Origin: Moniliophthora roreri
Lineage: Eukaryota; Basidiomycota; Agaricomycetes; Agaricales; Marasmiaceae
DNA: 64,000 nucleotides
Direction: 5' to 3'
NCBI GenBank assembly: GCA_001466705.2
Contig: LATX02000013.1
Location: forward strand, 310,001 to 374,000
Below are positions 1 to 12,102 of the stretch, one piece after another; within the stretch, counting starts at the first letter, position 1; each line of letters opens with the position of its first letter. The translations under genes were made by a program, and so were the position numbers. The notes under the pieces are model-generated. The model did no database searches and was not told where the DNA came from. It saw nothing but the letters and a program-made list of their open reading frames with translations.

Positions 1-1300
1 GAGTGGAGAGAACTTTGTCTGTAGCCTCAATGATTGTAGAGTAGTCTGTTGGGTGTTGGCCAAAGATGTGAACATTTTAAACAAAGTCATGAGAAAGAAA
101 ATAGCTGGAAGAGAATGTCATTGTCTTGCTATTCTCCTATTAGCTAAAGCACAAACTAGAAGCAACTAGTCGGGGAACCCTATATAGTAGAAATAAGTAA
201 GCTATTCCTACTGGAATGAATGTACCTACCATGCAATCAAAGTCAATATTGTAGGTGCACTTGCAAAGCATCCTGTTAAAGGAATGCCCAGTGGTACAAC
301 ATATGTGGTTTTTTGAATATGAATTGCAATCACAATTGATATAGTGAGTTCTGCCTGTATTGCTGTAAAAACTATTATTTGTGCCATGCCAAAGAAATAA
401 TACTGACAATAAAATCAACTAAAAGACTTCAATTTTGGCATTTATAATAGAGCAGAAGACTCACATATAAGAATAGCCAGAAGCCATATGAGAACTAGAA
501 GGGTAAGTAAAGACAGAAGTTGAAGGTAGTAAAGAGTAACATACCAATTTTCTTGTTGCCATACAAAGCATTCAGTCGCAATGTCAATATTGCATTCACA
601 ATAGTCCCAGCAACAATAGAAGCACTTCAGAACATTTAGAGCATAACCTTACTAATAGTTGTAAGAAGTGACCAACATAGTATAAAAGCCTAGATATGCC
701 TGGCAGCTATTGATAGTCCAATCAGTATACTGCTATGGAACTGGTGGAGCAGAATTACAACTGGAATTGAGTCAGCCAATTTCCTGTAGTCAAATAAAAT
801 AGAAACTTCATAATATTCACATTGAGTGGTAGATCAAGATGTGTATTCACTGTCATATGAGTGAGTAAAGAGTGAACTTTAATCTTGTAGTATATGGACT
901 TGATGAACATACCTGAAAATTCCAAGCTGGCAAACAGATAGATTCAGAGCAATACTATAGTATGCTAGAATGACATACGCTAGAAATATAAATGCATAGT
1001 ATCTGGCCAGAAGGTATAATAACTTTGGCAAGGACCATTTTGCTCTTGGAGTAGTGTTAGATGTTCAGCTAACAAAAAGTTGGTAGCTTATCACCTCCAG
1101 ATATATTGAAACTGTAAAACCTTGAGTATCTTACTGAGGAGACAAGAAGAGGTTCACCTCTAATCCAAACATGATTGATATATCATAGGCCAGTAATGCT
1201 AGTGAAGCGGCTGTAATGATACAGTCAGTACTAATGCATATGTCTGACTTGAGATATTACCTCTAATATAGTTGACCAGCCTTAATTGCCCGACTGCCAC
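1..1300. other. CpG-depleted block (left edge)
   Basis: Almost no CG dinucleotides are present from 1 to about 1300, while TG and CA are frequent. From about 1550 onwards CpG returns to normal density. This matches the block at 23825-27240 and the C-to-T/G-to-A pattern left by methylated-CpG deamination or RIP-like mutation in basidiomycetes. It covers the partial DUF6533 gene. Confidence 0.75.
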
Positions 1301-1337
1301 AACAAGTGCTTGAGTGCTGTTGTTATCAGTAGACATA
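1..1337 (-). CDS. DUF6533 multi-pass membrane protein, 5' part (runs off left edge)
   Basis: The likely start is the ATG at 1337-1335, giving a product beginning MSTDNNSTQALVVAVGQL. Exons can be followed by homology to the gene at 17436-19302. A first exon ends ...LVNYIR, the next reads LALLAYDISIMFGLE, then FQYIWR, then AKWSLPKLLYLLARYYAF, the DUF6533 core. Introns sit at the same places as in the paralogue. A distal exon around 300-200 reads TGCFASAPTILTLIAW and the last visible exon (about 100-1) contains FKMFTSLANTQQ. The C-terminus lies beyond the window. DUF6533 proteins are predicted seven-helix membrane proteins of unknown function in mushrooms. The gene is nearly free of CpG, and at aligned positions the paralogue has Arg (CGN) where this copy has Gln (CAN). 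It may still be functional; I cannot see the 3' end. Confidence 0.7.
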
Positions 1338-2213
1338 TGGAGAGGGAAGTGATGGGGGTGAAGATTGAGAGTGAGGTTGGGTATTTAAAGGTTACGAAGC
1401 ATGTGCTTGCCATGGGTGCACCCGCACATGCAGAGAGAATGAAATCATTTGTGATGCAAGCAGCGGACACTATTACTAAAGATTGTGAACTTGTGCACCT
1501 GTTGTGATTTATGAACTACACAATCAGAAAGAACCTGATGTTGATTCCAACTCTTGAGGTAGCCCCACCTAGTTGTTGCGAACAGTGAGATGCGCATCAA
1601 TAGTCTTCAATGCTATGTAATGGTATCTGATTGTCCGTAACCCCACAGTCCTAGACTCCTTGGGGCCTTGGGCTCATTACAGCTGCCAGTCCCCACCGGC
1701 TCACATGCATCAGTGACTTCGGACTATTGCAACCACAGCAACAAATACCAGCTTTGTGATTTGATCCTGTTACAAGTCTGAGTTCACAAGGATTTGTCTT
1801 TATCTGCCATTTTTTTTCTTATACAGATACTCAAGTTTCCGCAAAACCACAACGCCGGAAACGGACTCGTAACCGCCACCGGATCCTGATGCATTGATGT
1901 CCCACTGCGGCAAGTAGTCATATAATCCTAGTCTTGGATACATCACGATCTCAGTGCTCTGAGTCACAAGTGGACCGGGAAGACACCTTAGCTCGGACGT
2001 CCAATGTCTATAAGCTGAATCATCCCCAGCTTCTAACCGTTTTCATCATTATGCACCGACTAAAATTCGTTAATACGACGATTACACAAAAGGGTTCAAA
2101 ATGCTCCGAATCAATATCATTTGTCCCTCCCCTTCGCTCTCGTGCCTTCCGCTACTACTTCAAAGCATTCACTAGCCCTTACCCATCTCCTCCAACCACT
2201 GAGCATAATCCTA
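1338..2213. other. Intergenic, no gene recognised
   Basis: The gap holds no open frame that I can assign to a family. It contains the CpG-rich copy of a short dispersed repeat (1829-1918) and the 3' flank of the ABC transporter. Confidence 0.5.
1829..1918. repeat. Dispersed repeat copy A (CpG-retaining)
   Basis: About 90 bases align with 24477-24558. Shared blocks include the stretch beginning ctcaagttt, the following accacaac block and a final ggcaagta block. Most differences are CG in this copy against TG or CA in the other. The parent element is not recognised. The reverse strand of both copies reads through SGVVVL-K-LE, so it could be a piece of an old coding sequence. Confidence 0.6.
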
Positions 2214-5200
2214 TTAGTGCTGTATATTAATGGCTTTGCTTTTCTTGGGAACACGGGCCAACCAGTATAAAAAGAAAACAGCACAAAAGTTGAACACAAC
2301 GTAGACCCACATGAGGCCGAAATTGCGCCAACGATTAGCGTAAGAAGAGCCGAATGCGGCGAGGATCGCGTTAGTACTGGTGACGGGGCAGAACGTGCAC
2401 TGCGTCATGGAATTGGGGTCGAGTAGCCGACCACCGGCCGAAGACATGAAGTCGGAGAGGTAATCTCCACAGGTCAAGCCATTTGGCGGGTTGAACTTCA
2501 ATAACTCGACATCCGAGCAGAATGCATTGGCGTTCGCGGAGCCAGCGGACAACATACCATCCACCAAGTAAGAGAAGGGGGAGATACGATAAAGACCTTT
2601 CCAGAATTTTGATAGTTGGTCAGGAGTGATAAGGACCCTGCAGATCGAGGCTCAGAAATATGCCAATGATAAATTAATATGGCACCCACCCGCAGAAAAG
2701 AAGGCAAAGACAAAATAAAAGATTGGCGAGGTTCCCGGCTAACTCGGTTGCCTCAATACCAGCGATCATCATTTGAGAAAAAAGCGATGTAAAGAGCATA
2801 AAAACTAGAATCAGGAGGAACATGAGGGCCTCCCTTTCTGTCACCGTACCGGTCTCTGCGGCGGACCTATAGAAGCCTATTGGGAAATACCAGCAAAAGA
2901 ACATTACCACTCCCATCAACGCGTTCCATGGAAGTTCAGCGCAGATATTGGCGGAAATGAATGATATCCATGAGTATGTCTTCGACGGTCGTTCTCGAGC
3001 TTCGTAGAGGGCACGTTGGGTGACGAAATGTGGCATGATTTGGTTGGTATAGCTCGAGAAAATCGTCATCAATAAAAAGATGGAAAAGATTTGATCTTGC
3101 AGGCCCTGCAAGTCGTTCCGCTCTCTCCAAAATGTAAAGCCAATGAAGAGTGCCTGGTTGTAATGTAAGCGATTGATAGACCTCAACCCACTGAAGGAGC
3201 TTACTGTGAAGACGCTCAGCGTGAGCTTAGAGTAGATATAAGACGGAGTACGCCAGTATTGAACGAGAACGCGCTTCCAGCATACGAGGAACTGTATGGA
3301 AAGAGGTACTGCAAACTCGGCGTATTGGCGAGCGCTGTGCAGCTTTTGATCGCCACCATCCCTTGTTAAGTCTCTTCTCTTCGCGAGTTCTCTCTTCATC
3401 TCCATGTACTCCGCACTCTGGCGCCATACTGCAGCAAAATCATGCTTGGCAACTGAACCAGGTGCCGCACCAATTACTTGTAACATCCACTCGGCAGGAT
3501 TAGCTTTGGGTGGACAAGGTTCACCACTTTGCCGTGAAAAGTAATCAATCACGGCTCCCGCGTCCTTACCGATATCGCCAAAATAAACCGTCTTTCCTCC
3601 ATGTGCGAGCACAAGTAGACGATCAAACTCTTGAAAGAGCAAGGCAGATGGTTGGTGTATTGTGCAAAGGATAGCTTGACCATTCTCAGCAAGTCGTCGA
3701 AGAAGTGTCACGATGGACCAAGCAGTTTGACTGTCCAAGCCGGAGGTCGGCTCATCCAAGAAAAGAAGGAGTTCTGGCTTTGCAACGAGTTCTACCCCAA
3801 TGGTCAATCGTTTTCGTTGTTCTATATTGAGCCCTAGCGACGATAAAAATGGAATGGGTGAGCTATCTCCCCAGGAGCCAGTAGGTCCCCTTACCTTCGC
3901 CAGGAACACCGACCACGGCATCGGCGTAGGTCACCATGCCAAGTAAACGGATTATCTCCTCGACATACTCCAGCTTTTCCTTATCCGGAACGTGATAAGG
4001 TTGTCGTAGACGGGCGCTGAAGATAAGGGCCTCTCGCACAGTGGAAGTTCCAAGGTGGAGGTCATTTTGTTGGGCATAACCTGTCTTCCTTTGAAACGAC
4101 TCGTCTCTATGTTGACCATGGACCAGCATGTGCCCACTTATAACTCCAGTCGTGACGCGACTAGCAAGAACATCAAGAAGCGTAGTTTTGCCTGCCCCTG
4201 AAGCACCCTGTATTGGAAAGTTAGCGTACGAAAGGTCGAACGAAGGGTATTGTACCATTAACGCAGTAAGTTTTCCCGGCTCGACCCAACCGTCGACATT
4301 ATCCAGTAGCCGCCTTACTTCTCCTTTGATTCTGATATCGTAACAAACGTCCTCCCACTGGAAATTCGCTGTCTGCCTCTGTATCATGTTCAGGATGCGT
4401 TCCTGGTTATGCGTTCCCATCTTCGCATCCGCTGTCATTGCACCGACATGTTCTTCGTCACCTCTAGCTTTGTTTCCAACTGGAATGCGGTCTTGAAGAA
4501 ACACTAAAACTTCGCCTTTCGACTTTGCACTTTTGATAAACTCCGTTGCGGTCAGGTAGGTGGCCAGGAAGAACAAAATAAAAGCGAGGAGTATACCGAA
4601 ATTCCTGGGAATCAGATGAACCATGTCAGAATCAAAGACATGCGCATGCTCTGCGCTTACCTCCAGAGATCAGCACGGTAGTAATTAAATGATACCGCTA
4701 TAAAGTCACTTCCCAAGACGAAGGTACTCCCGGCATTCGCTCCTCTCGTATTGCAAACCCTTTCGAAATTGGTGATATTCTGATAACTGGGACCTGCGGG
4801 AATGAAGCTCCTGCAGGGGAACTCGCGCCCGTCGAATTCGTTTATCATCAGGGCCTCGAACACGTACGCGATGGGGTCAAGGTAATTGATCCATCGAAAC
4901 CACGGACGCATCCTTTGAACGGGAATTACGAAGCCGGTGTGACTGAGTAGCGCTAGGACCAGCAGACCCGATGGAACCAGAGCTAAGATACATTACTTGG
5001 CGGTTTGGTCAATTTTGAGGCATGAGAGTACATACCTTGGTAGATTGTACGGGACGATGCGCCAATGGTACGGAAAATCATGGACATCGCGAAAGTGCTG
5101 GTCAAGGCAAAGAGAAGGTAGGTAAAGAATGCTCCAGGCTCTCGGCGCAGATTGGTCATGAAGTACAAAGGCAGGTTGAAGCATAACGTGTTAACGAACT

Positions 5201-7281
5201 TTGATGGTAAATCACATATCATAGATGACACGGCTTCGGATGCGGGGTGATAGAGAGCCATGCGAGCATGTTTTTCGACGATGGGACGTTGTTCGTAGAG
5301 AGTCAAGATCTAGAAGTTGGAATGAAGGATCATGAATACCGACCAACGGATAACGAAAACTAAATTTCACTTCAAGTTGACCTCCGACAGCGTTCATCAA
5401 AACGGCCCAAAACAGCAATGCGGATTTTGTATAGAAGCTGCTAGTATCTGCCGGTAGATTGAAGAAGAGCGAGGACATGATAATAGCCGTGACGAATTGG
5501 CCAATCGCTCCCCCAATGAAAATGTCCATGTCGCCCTTCAATCGCTGAAGCCCGCGAGTGAGACATAGACGAACTTGCATAGGTGTAGAAATTGTGAAGG
5601 GAGATTTGGATCGCCTGGAGAAAGCGAGTTCAGTAGGGCAGGGAGCGGAAAGCTGGTCAATGGACTTCACATATGTTTGGCCTGCGCATGTTTTCTAGTG
5701 GCACGAAATAGATCTAGCTGTGTACCACCTATGGGGAACCTGCGGTTGAAAACATCGATTTCTGTCAAGAGATCACGACGTTCTTGGCTGCTCTTCCACC
5801 GTCTTGCAAACTCGTCGGGGGTCCGAGGAACTTTGAACTCGAAGCCGGGCCGAACCCGACGTTCTGCAGGGTTTGTGAGGGACTACATAGACGGTAATTA
5901 GAACATGTAAACGAATTAGTTTAAACCCGCACGGGCGCTCACAGTCAGAAAATCGGCCGTAGTTTGTCGCTCTGGGCATTGAAAGCCCATGTCAACGAAG
6001 AATCTCTTCGCGGTAGCAGCTGGCCCGAAATAGATCTGACGACCTTCATATATCACAGTGACTTTGTCGAAGGTCTAAGAAAGCCTCTGGTCAGGACAAT
6101 AAGGGTGTGGAAACACGCAAGCACTTACATCATATATATCCTGACTGGCCTGATATACGGCAACGATCGCTGTCGCACCGCTGTATTTGGTCGATATTCG
6201 AACGTTTTTGACAAACTCTAGGGCAGAAGCGCTGTCTAGTCCCCTTGTGCTGTTATCCCAGCATTGCAGAGCGCTACCACTCAAAGCAATCTCTGCTATA
6301 CTGACACGTTTACGTTCGCCTCCACTGACACCTCGCACGAACTCGTTCCCAATCTTGGTGTGTTCAACGTGTGTCAAGCCAAAGATGGCCATCATGACAT
6401 CCTTCATATGTGTGGCCCATTGCTCGCGAGTGACACCGGGCAGCCTTGAACGTGGCGTTCGAGCCTTAGCAGCGAACTCGAGGGTTTGGCCGACAGTGAG
6501 ACTCGCAAAGTGGACATCACTTTCAGCGTTGTATACCACTTCTCCGCGGAAGTCGCTATGCATTATCTCTCTCGGAATGCCTATCCATGCTAGGTCAGTC
6601 ACGTTCAAAGAAAACAAAGTGAGGCATACCTTGATAGTTGATCTCTGCTCGACTGTCAACATACAATCCATGTGTTTCACCTGAAATGGTTTTCAAGAAA
6701 GTACTGCACCCACTACGCAATAACCGACAAGTGTTAGTCTAATGAATTATGCCAGAGCTCAAGGTTGTATCGTACCTTCCTGGTGGTCCAAGAACCAGTA
6801 GAAGCTCTCCAGGCTCCACCACGCCTTCAAAATCTCTCAATATGTCTATCCGCTTCCCTCTGCTCCCCATCAATGTCTTCAGCATCCTGGGTATCTCGAA
6901 TAGCACGTTTCCCACGGTCTTCTGATAGTCGGTCGAATGCCCGTACCCATATACGTTCAGGTTGAGAAAACTGACTCCAGCAGTACACGTCGGGTTCTGC
7001 GTATGTTGGCGCGCACGAAGATCGAGTAGGGAACTAGTCCAATGTCTGAAGTCGAATTTCCCAGATCGAGGGTCCAACGTTGGGTCTGAACTCGTGAAGA
7101 AGAGGCCTCGAGTTTCGCCCGGGAGCTGTGTTTTTGACGACTCGATTTCCGATATTTTCGTCACATTGCGAGCTAGACGCAGGATTTCGCTTTCAGTTTC
7201 CGGTGGGAATTGGTCGTCCAAGGGAGCAGAGAATCCATCGAGATGACGGAGTTCTATGCTGGCCTGGTTAATCTGTGCCAT
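2214..7281 (-). CDS. PDR-type ABC transporter (ABCG full-size)
   Basis: Full-size pleiotropic-drug-resistance transporter with reverse order NBD1-TMD1-NBD2-TMD2, expected at the plasma membrane as an ATP-driven exporter of lipophilic compounds. The start ATG at 7281 gives [17 protein letters not shown], followed by the usual PDR N-terminal block [16 protein letters not shown]1 has Walker A GPPGSGCST, made by splicing an intron between the GGA-AG and T-GGG halves near 6770-6710, plus signature VSGGERKR and a degenerate Walker B region [14 protein letters not shown], as in fungal PDRs. NBD2 has Walker [21 protein letters not shown] and Walker [18 protein letters not shown]2 ends at [16 protein letters not shown]. 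About a dozen short introns are seen and the estimated length is near 1,400 residues. It lies directly downstream of P450 A on the same strand. Its substrate is unknown; a cluster exporter is plausible. Confidence 0.95.
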
Positions 7282-7531
7282 GACAGACCAGGTTGCGATG
7301 TTGACGTTAAGCAGAGATGAGGACTTTGGCACCTCATATTGGTGTACCTTCTCCACGAGGTGATCGGTCAACCAAGGAAGCCGAATAGGTTACAGCACTC
7401 ACTTCGCGATATCAATCGCCCTTTCCGCCATTCCTTCGGGAAGATGTCGGATATGAAATCTGAGCCGGTGCAATATACGATAGTTTGATGGAATGATGAA
7501 CTGGCGGAGAGGCCAAAGTGGTTCATACAAG

Positions 7532-7582
7532 GAATGATGATGATGATGAAGATGATGACGAAGATGATGATGATGATGATCA
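7532..7582. repeat. GAT/GAA trinucleotide microsatellite
   Basis: A run of gatgatgatgaagatgatgacgaag-type triplets lies in the upstream region of the ABC transporter. On the minus strand one frame gives a polyhistidine stretch, but there is no sign that it is translated. It is a simple repeat in the promoter interval between the transporter and P450 A. Confidence 0.7.
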
Positions 7583-7708
7583 GGAAGCGGTGCTTGATAT
7601 GAATCGGGACACTCCCACGCTGCTAACATGAGATTGACTTTAACTGAGCCAACATCGCCATCGGAATATCAAGCAAACGAATACACATGCGTAGATTAAT
7701 ATCTGATA

Positions 7709-9870
7709 TTAGTTTCCAGCCCTCTTTCTGAACAAGATCTTTCCGTTCCTATTGGGCGTCGAATAGATCCCAAACCACATGCTGTCTGGTATCACACCCT
7801 CATTTGCGAACCTGAGGTCGTACGTCAACAGAGCATGGGCGATGATTATCTTCAATTCACTTGCCGCGAAAAACCGACCAGGACTAGATGAAGTGAGCTC
7901 ATAGCGCTTCTGAGCAACCGAGATAAGTGCGTACCATGCATGACGACCAACACCGAACAGGGTATAGTCTGAGCTGAGTGATACTAATTGATGTTTCGAC
8001 TCGTCATGACTCTGTAATTTTGCAAAGCGGGACGGTATGAACTGGTTAGGGTCAGGATAGTACGACTGTCATTGGAATTTTAGAAGAGGTATATCGGGGA
8101 GGAGTGTACTCACTTCATCGTGATGTAGAGCGTAACCAGGGACACCAACCATCGAGCCAGTAGGAACAGTGGTCCCATCTGAGAACGTGAAGTCCTTCAA
8201 AACCATTCTGTTAAGTACCACTATCAGGTAGTGTAGGTATATGCAGGAGAACAAAAAAGCATTCGTACCACCCATGCTGCCAGAATACCTCTCGGACTCT
8301 TTGAGAAAGCTGTCCAATTTGCGCATGCGCTGTAGGCTTGCTTTGGTCCAACCTTCCTCTTCAACAATGGACTCCACTTCTTCGCGTAGTTCGTCTACGT
8401 ACTGAGGGTGGGCGGCGAGGCAGTACAGAAAATTGACACACGCCTAGTAACAGCGTCGATATATTAGCACACGTATTATGAGAACGATTAGGTATTCAAC
8501 TGACCATCGTCTTTGAAGGTGAAGTAAATGCTCAGCATGGGTTCGAGCGAAGAAAGATTCATGTGACGCACCGTCGAGTGTATCGAAGCAAAATTGACTG
8601 TCAACACACGTCTCACTAGATCTTGTACGTTGCGCCGCTCTTCATTTGTGGCTTCGTCAATAAGCCAGGATAACAAGTCATTCTAGTGGAAAACGTCCAT
8701 CATTCAGTGCAAGCATAACAGGAATTCAAGAGCGTACGGGTTTCCCTGAGTATTCTGAACCCTCCTCCTGCACCCTCCTCAGGCGCTTCTCTATAATCGG
8801 CTGAAGATATTGTGATGCACGTTTGATTGAACCAGGAACTGGAGTTAGGTATTGTCCCACAAGTCTGAAGATGTACAGACCATTTAACACTCCGACGCAG
8901 AACATAGAGACAGATGTGCTCACCCTTTTAAAAAGCTGGGAAACAGGTTTATAATTTGCGCGGATATGACCACTTGAACCGTAAAGTATTTGTTGATGTT
9001 CTGCCCACAACAAATTGAGGATATTATACAAGGAAGGAAGATGATCCACCTACTATGTACTCAGCATTGCGGCACAGGGGTAAGCCTACGTAGACGCGAT
9101 TACTTGTCCTCGCAACGATGTTCATGACAGCATCCCAAACTGGATAGGAAGTCCATTCTAAGCGAACAGAGGCTCGGACTGAGCAAGATCGTACATCCAC
9201 TAAACGATAGAGATTACCTTCCGTGATTGGTATCTCGTCTCCAAACGACGCAACGGCTTCTTTGCGCAGGTCAAGTATCTTGTCACCGAGATTTCTTGTC
9301 AGTGATCCTTGAATCACCGAAATATGGTATGGATCCTGTCGTATTGACGTCCCAAAGGTATGGTCGGTTTGAACGGTCTATCAGGATGCGAGCATGGGGT
9401 AAGCCGGTGACTTTTTTGATGATTGACGGTCGTACCACGTTAGCGCCCTCTTGAAAAGACAATACATCTTCCGGAGCCTTCTTCAAATCGTCGACCAGAC
9501 TTGCTCCAGACACGAGAATATGCCAGCGATCCACTAAAGGTATTTTGAAAACCTTCCCTCGGTGCTTAAAAACAGGAAAGATCAATATCCAGGCATGATA
9601 GAAAAAGTCAAGCGTACCTTCTCATAACCCTCCAAAATGATTTTTTTGCTATTGAACAAGAACGATATCGCCGTAATGTAGGAAGCTATGAGTCCTTGAG
9701 ACCCCACACTAGGAATGACACGGTACTGATAACAATTGATTCAGTGCAACTAGACTTGAAGCACAAACTAGCTACCGCACCTTCAGTCTTTGGCCCGCTC
9801 TAAATCCTCTGAGTAGTAGAATAGCAACACATGCCACCAGGACATAGCTGAAAACTTCAATGCTTGGCAT
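7709..9870 (-). CDS. Cytochrome P450 A (ent-kaurene oxidase/CYP512-like)
   Basis: Membrane-anchored heme monooxygenase of the endoplasmic reticulum. The start ATG at 9870 gives a hydrophobic anchor, MPSIEVFSYVLVACVAILLL. Landmarks in order are RGKVFKIPLVDRWHILVSG (N-terminal beta region), LLSWLIDEATNEERR and the following I-helix region, the ExxR motif within FLKESER, and the heme-binding loop LFGVGRHAC-PGRFFA, whose cysteine codon is split by an intron. The product ends FRKRAGN. Many small introns are present and the estimated length is about 500 residues. The heme loop and C-terminal pattern resemble the fungal ent-kaurene-oxidase-like families, including the CYP512 group known from polypore triterpenoid metabolism; I do not assign a family number. 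It lies upstream of the ABC transporter and downstream of the Erg6-like gene, all on the minus strand. Confidence 0.9.
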
Positions 9871-10168
9871 TCCCTGCTTGGCTTGGAACGGGTCTTGAAC
9901 ACTGATTCGGAGCGGGGGTGGCTTCTGGGTGATAAAGTACTGTGCATAATCCTGTCAGAAGATCGAAGGGTTCTGATAAGTACACTTCTGTCCGTGGAGT
10001 CCGATTCCTGAGTCATTCGAGTCACATTCGTGACGGTTTCCTGGAATAGAAATTCCGTGACTGTCACATCTGTGGAAATTAGAATACGTCTGATGTGAAG
10101 GTGACGGAAGCCGTGAATAGGACACTGTGACAATAGGTAGAAAATACATTTATTCGTTGAGTATCTAT

Positions 10169-11241
10169 TCATTGTGGATACCCTGTGCGTTCTGCAACTA
10201 ACATGACCATGGGAGAGAAGAGCTATAGGCAAAAGTTAGATCGAATCTGAGATCAAGCTTAATCACCAGTACCTGTAGGCGTCCGGCCTCAGACAACAAT
10301 TGTGCTGAGTTCTTTGTCAGACCTCCAAAAACTTCTATCGAATCTTTACGCCAAAAAGATCCCGACCAGCTGTCGTTACCTTGAAGTACTGAATCAAGGT
10401 GGTCGTACCAAGGGACAGCTGCAGGGTTGGGATGAGCAAGGTCCTGACAGAAGATTACGGAAAGACCAGCATCTTCGAGGGCCTGTAACGCTGCGTCCAC
10501 AGTTCGACCTGCGACTGGACGATGACCAATACCTGTAGAAGTCTCGATGAGGCCCGCGAAGCGAACGTGGTCCGCGTTCGTGAACTCCAGGCGAGGGGTC
10601 CAGCACCATTCATAGACTGCAAGCTATACAAGTATTGAGAAAACGGGCAATCCGACGACAAATTATAGAACTAACCCTTCCTCCCATGCGTAGAAGTTGG
10701 GCGAGATTCCGATAAATGTCATTGAAACTAGCGGCCGACTCAGGTTCGAGTTGAGTAACAGATATGCGGGGAAAAACTGTTCGTGTGTTTACCTTCAGTG
10801 TCTCCAAACAATAAATGCCATCGAAGGATTGACGACCGAAGATATTTAGGAGGGTAGCCCCATCTGGTGCAGCTGAAGGGAAAAATTGATTAGAATGAGA
10901 TTGGAGATCATATACAACGCACCGTGCACAAACTTCACTCGGTGAGATAGTCCATGCTTCACGCTCAGCTGGTTAGCCTTCGCAACCTACCACGGACTTT
11001 CAGTTCGATCACAGCCTATTGTAAAAGAGAACCTTACCTTGGTCATGTCGGAATCTACCCCAACGATATGCGTGTCCTCAAATTGCGCGAGTTCCAATGC
11101 TGCTGACCCGGTGCCACATCCGACATCTAGAATTCGCATACCATGTTTGGGTTCGACTCCAGCATAAAGCCTACGTCGGTGTCGCGTCTGAGACGATGCG
11201 ACCGAGTCACCATGGAATATTACAGAGAAATGGCTAGTCAT
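10169..11241 (-). CDS. Erg6-like sterol/triterpenoid C-methyltransferase, N-terminus damaged
   Basis: SAM-dependent methyltransferase related to ERG6 at 42111-43382. The alignable part starts at TSHFS, keeps equal spacing to RHRRRLY and then to GMRILDVGCGTGS, the SAM-binding motif I. Later blocks match ERG6 in order: VYEWCW, a stretch ending AVPWYDHLDSVLQ (ERG6 has IPWYYPLEG), and LFSPMVMLVAERTG. About six short introns are seen. The ATG at 11241 is the first in the open stretch. Further upstream in the same frame an ATG at 11352 begins MSRIAVPYSHLG and continues to NETEDIN, which resembles the ERG6 N-terminus, but a TAA at 11271-11269 interrupts it. The sterol-binding [11 protein letters not shown] region is missing or altered. 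The gene is either a truncated enzyme starting at 11241 or a pseudogene. It sits between P450s A and B, pointing to a sterol-like substrate. Confidence 0.75.
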
Positions 11242-11352
11242 TGCCCTCAGCTGAGAGACGGTGAAAGTTTATGGGTTGATGTCTTCCGTTTCATTAGCGA
11301 TGCGCTTCTTGGAGTTCCCGAGATGTGAATATGGAACAGCAATTCTTGACAT

Positions 11353-12102
11353 CTTCTAGAACACGAGGAGCAAACCGAGTCGAGCTGCGCTGTTGATGAA
11401 AATTTTGATGAACGGAGAAACGTATGCCCGAGACTGACCTCTGACACTATCAATCTGCGCGCTCTATCGGCATGATGATGTCCAAACAGTAAACTGTACA
11501 GTACAGCTTCAAGCTTATAGCGGTCAGCGATTGTGTCATGCTAGTGAGCTGGTTGATACACCGGGTTTGGAACAAAGACCAGTTAGACAGAACTTAATAA
11601 TTAGCTGAAAGGTTACGTTTCGGATTACCAGCGCGCTTCTGGTCGCCAGAAACGTTCGATGCGTCGGGAGCCCTCATTTCAGTCATTTGTGCCTGAGTGC
11701 ATGAGCGCGAGGTGTCGTGGGAAGTTGCTTTTTTGGTTTCGTCAAGCTCATGATATTCGTCTTACGATCACTCTCCGCATGGTCTTTCATCTTCACAGAG
11801 CTGTGCCCGAGGTTCGTAGCGCCGATATCAATTCAGACCTATTCAGATGGCTATAACATTTCTGATTTAGGTCTCCCAGACTGGCTCGAAATCTCGATCG
11901 GACAAGGCCCCGTCAATGCTACGCTCCCCCATTTCTTTTCATAGATGGGGGTTTGGTGCCGAGCGGAATCTAACCAATTGTGGGTCTTGTCAGAAATTCT
12001 CACTGTCGTTGGGTTGAATCCCATTAATGTTCACGAATAATGTGGGAGTATAAATGGAAATCAACAGAAGCCGTATCGAAATCACCAACCAGTATTCACA
12101 TT
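11353..12102. promoter_or_regulatory. Divergent intergenic region, Erg6-like gene / P450 B
   Basis: The gap separates the minus-strand methyltransferase from the plus-strand P450 B, so it probably holds both promoters. A small perfect hairpin, CCCCCAT (11926-11932) and ATGGGGG (11945-11951) with a 12-base loop, lies 150 bases upstream of the P450 start. No further motif is clear. Confidence 0.4.

Noticed and set aside
7399..7629. Minus-strand frame with a polyhistidine run upstream of the ABC transporter
   Set aside because: It comes from a GAT/GAA microsatellite, and PDR homologues begin near the MAQINQ start. No supported splice links it in frame.
11440..11545. Minus-strand segment reading IADRYKLEAVLYSLLFGHHH as a possible extra 5' exon of the Erg6-like gene
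   Set aside because: The closer ERG6-like N-terminus at 11352 accounts for the start, and no phase-compatible splice to this segment was found.
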